A DNA stretch of 64,000 bases from Streptomyces guryensis (lineage in GTDB: Bacteria > Actinomycetota > Actinomycetes > Streptomycetales > Streptomycetaceae): assembly GCF_021261325.1 (NCBI RefSeq), contig NZ_JAJSBI010000009.1:248001-312000 (forward strand), read 5' to 3'. Shown here one piece after another: positions 63,923 to 64,000 of the stretch (position 1 is the stretch's first letter; every line of letters starts with the position of its first letter). The notes beneath the pieces were generated by a model, which saw only the letters and a list, made by a program, of their open reading frames with translations, searched no databases and was not told the origin of the DNA. A program made the position numbers and the translations under genes.

Positions 63923-64000
63923 TCAGCCGGCCGAGACCGACTGGCCACCCCATTCCTCGGGCGCGACATCCGCGAGTGTCTGCGAGAACGTCCACTGATG
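63923..64000 (-). CDS. C-terminal end of an unknown gene (partial)
   Basis: The last 25 codons of a minus-strand frame enter from the right edge and read HQWTFSQTLADVAPEEWGGQ before a TGA at 63923-63925. It is convergent with the MFS exporter. Too little is present for identification; the coding call rests on composition and on the stop lying just past the exporter end. Confidence 0.45.
   Translation of the reverse strand, partial: HQWTFSQTLADVAPEEWGGQSVSAG

Overview
High-GC DNA (about 70% or more by eye) with GTG/TTG starts, ATGA gene overlaps, dispersed intergenic repeats and many actinobacterial families points to a Streptomyces or close relative. The left 40 kb is a hybrid NRPS/PKS biosynthetic gene cluster. 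The right 24 kb is mixed chromosomal background with several decaying genes, of the kind found in accessory chromosomal regions.

Layout. (1) 1-3022, minus strand: branched-chain 2-oxoacid dehydrogenase genes, with E1-beta and E2 fused in one frame that runs off the left edge. (2) 3275-27329, plus strand: one operon holding a cysteate-synthase-like PLP enzyme, three NRPSs (C-A-T-C-A-T-E; C-A-T-C-T-E; C-A-T-TE), an MbtH/type II thioesterase fusion, a short-chain dehydrogenase and a stand-alone A-T protein. (3) 36887-27295, minus strand, convergent: a PKS (acyl ligase-ACP-KS-AT-DH-KR-ACP-TE) translationally coupled to a flavin halogenase. (4) 37.0-40.8 kb: a 56-residue protein, a lipoprotein, a drug-type MFS pump and a PaaX-type regulator. 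(5) 41.2-45.2 kb: a MoxR ATPase/metallopeptidase-like cassette. (6) 45.3-64 kb: transglutaminase-like protein, propeller protein, MFS, secreted phosphatase, LysR/SDR pair, ornithine-cyclodeaminase-like gene, lysine/pipecolate catabolism genes, TetR/aldolase/PfkB unit and an MFS exporter, interspersed with five pseudogenes or gene fragments.

How the cluster may work (inference). Five NRPS modules would make a pentapeptide. Hand-read specificity codes suggest Val-like, Asp-like (followed by epimerisation), Thr, a residue supplied in trans (followed by epimerisation) and one unassigned residue, with release by the NRPS3 thioesterase. The fourth module has no adenylation domain; the stand-alone Thr-like A-T protein is the obvious supplier, as in ramoplanin and enduracidin assembly. 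The first gene of the operon resembles cysteate synthase, and cysteate is the sulfonate analogue of aspartate, so the Asp-like module may incorporate D-cysteate. The PKS would extend a ligase-activated acid once with malonyl-CoA to an alpha,beta-unsaturated acyl chain, probably chlorinated by the halogenase. How PKS and NRPS products are joined is unclear, because both lines end in a thioesterase.

All codes and motif positions were read by eye; no database search was possible.
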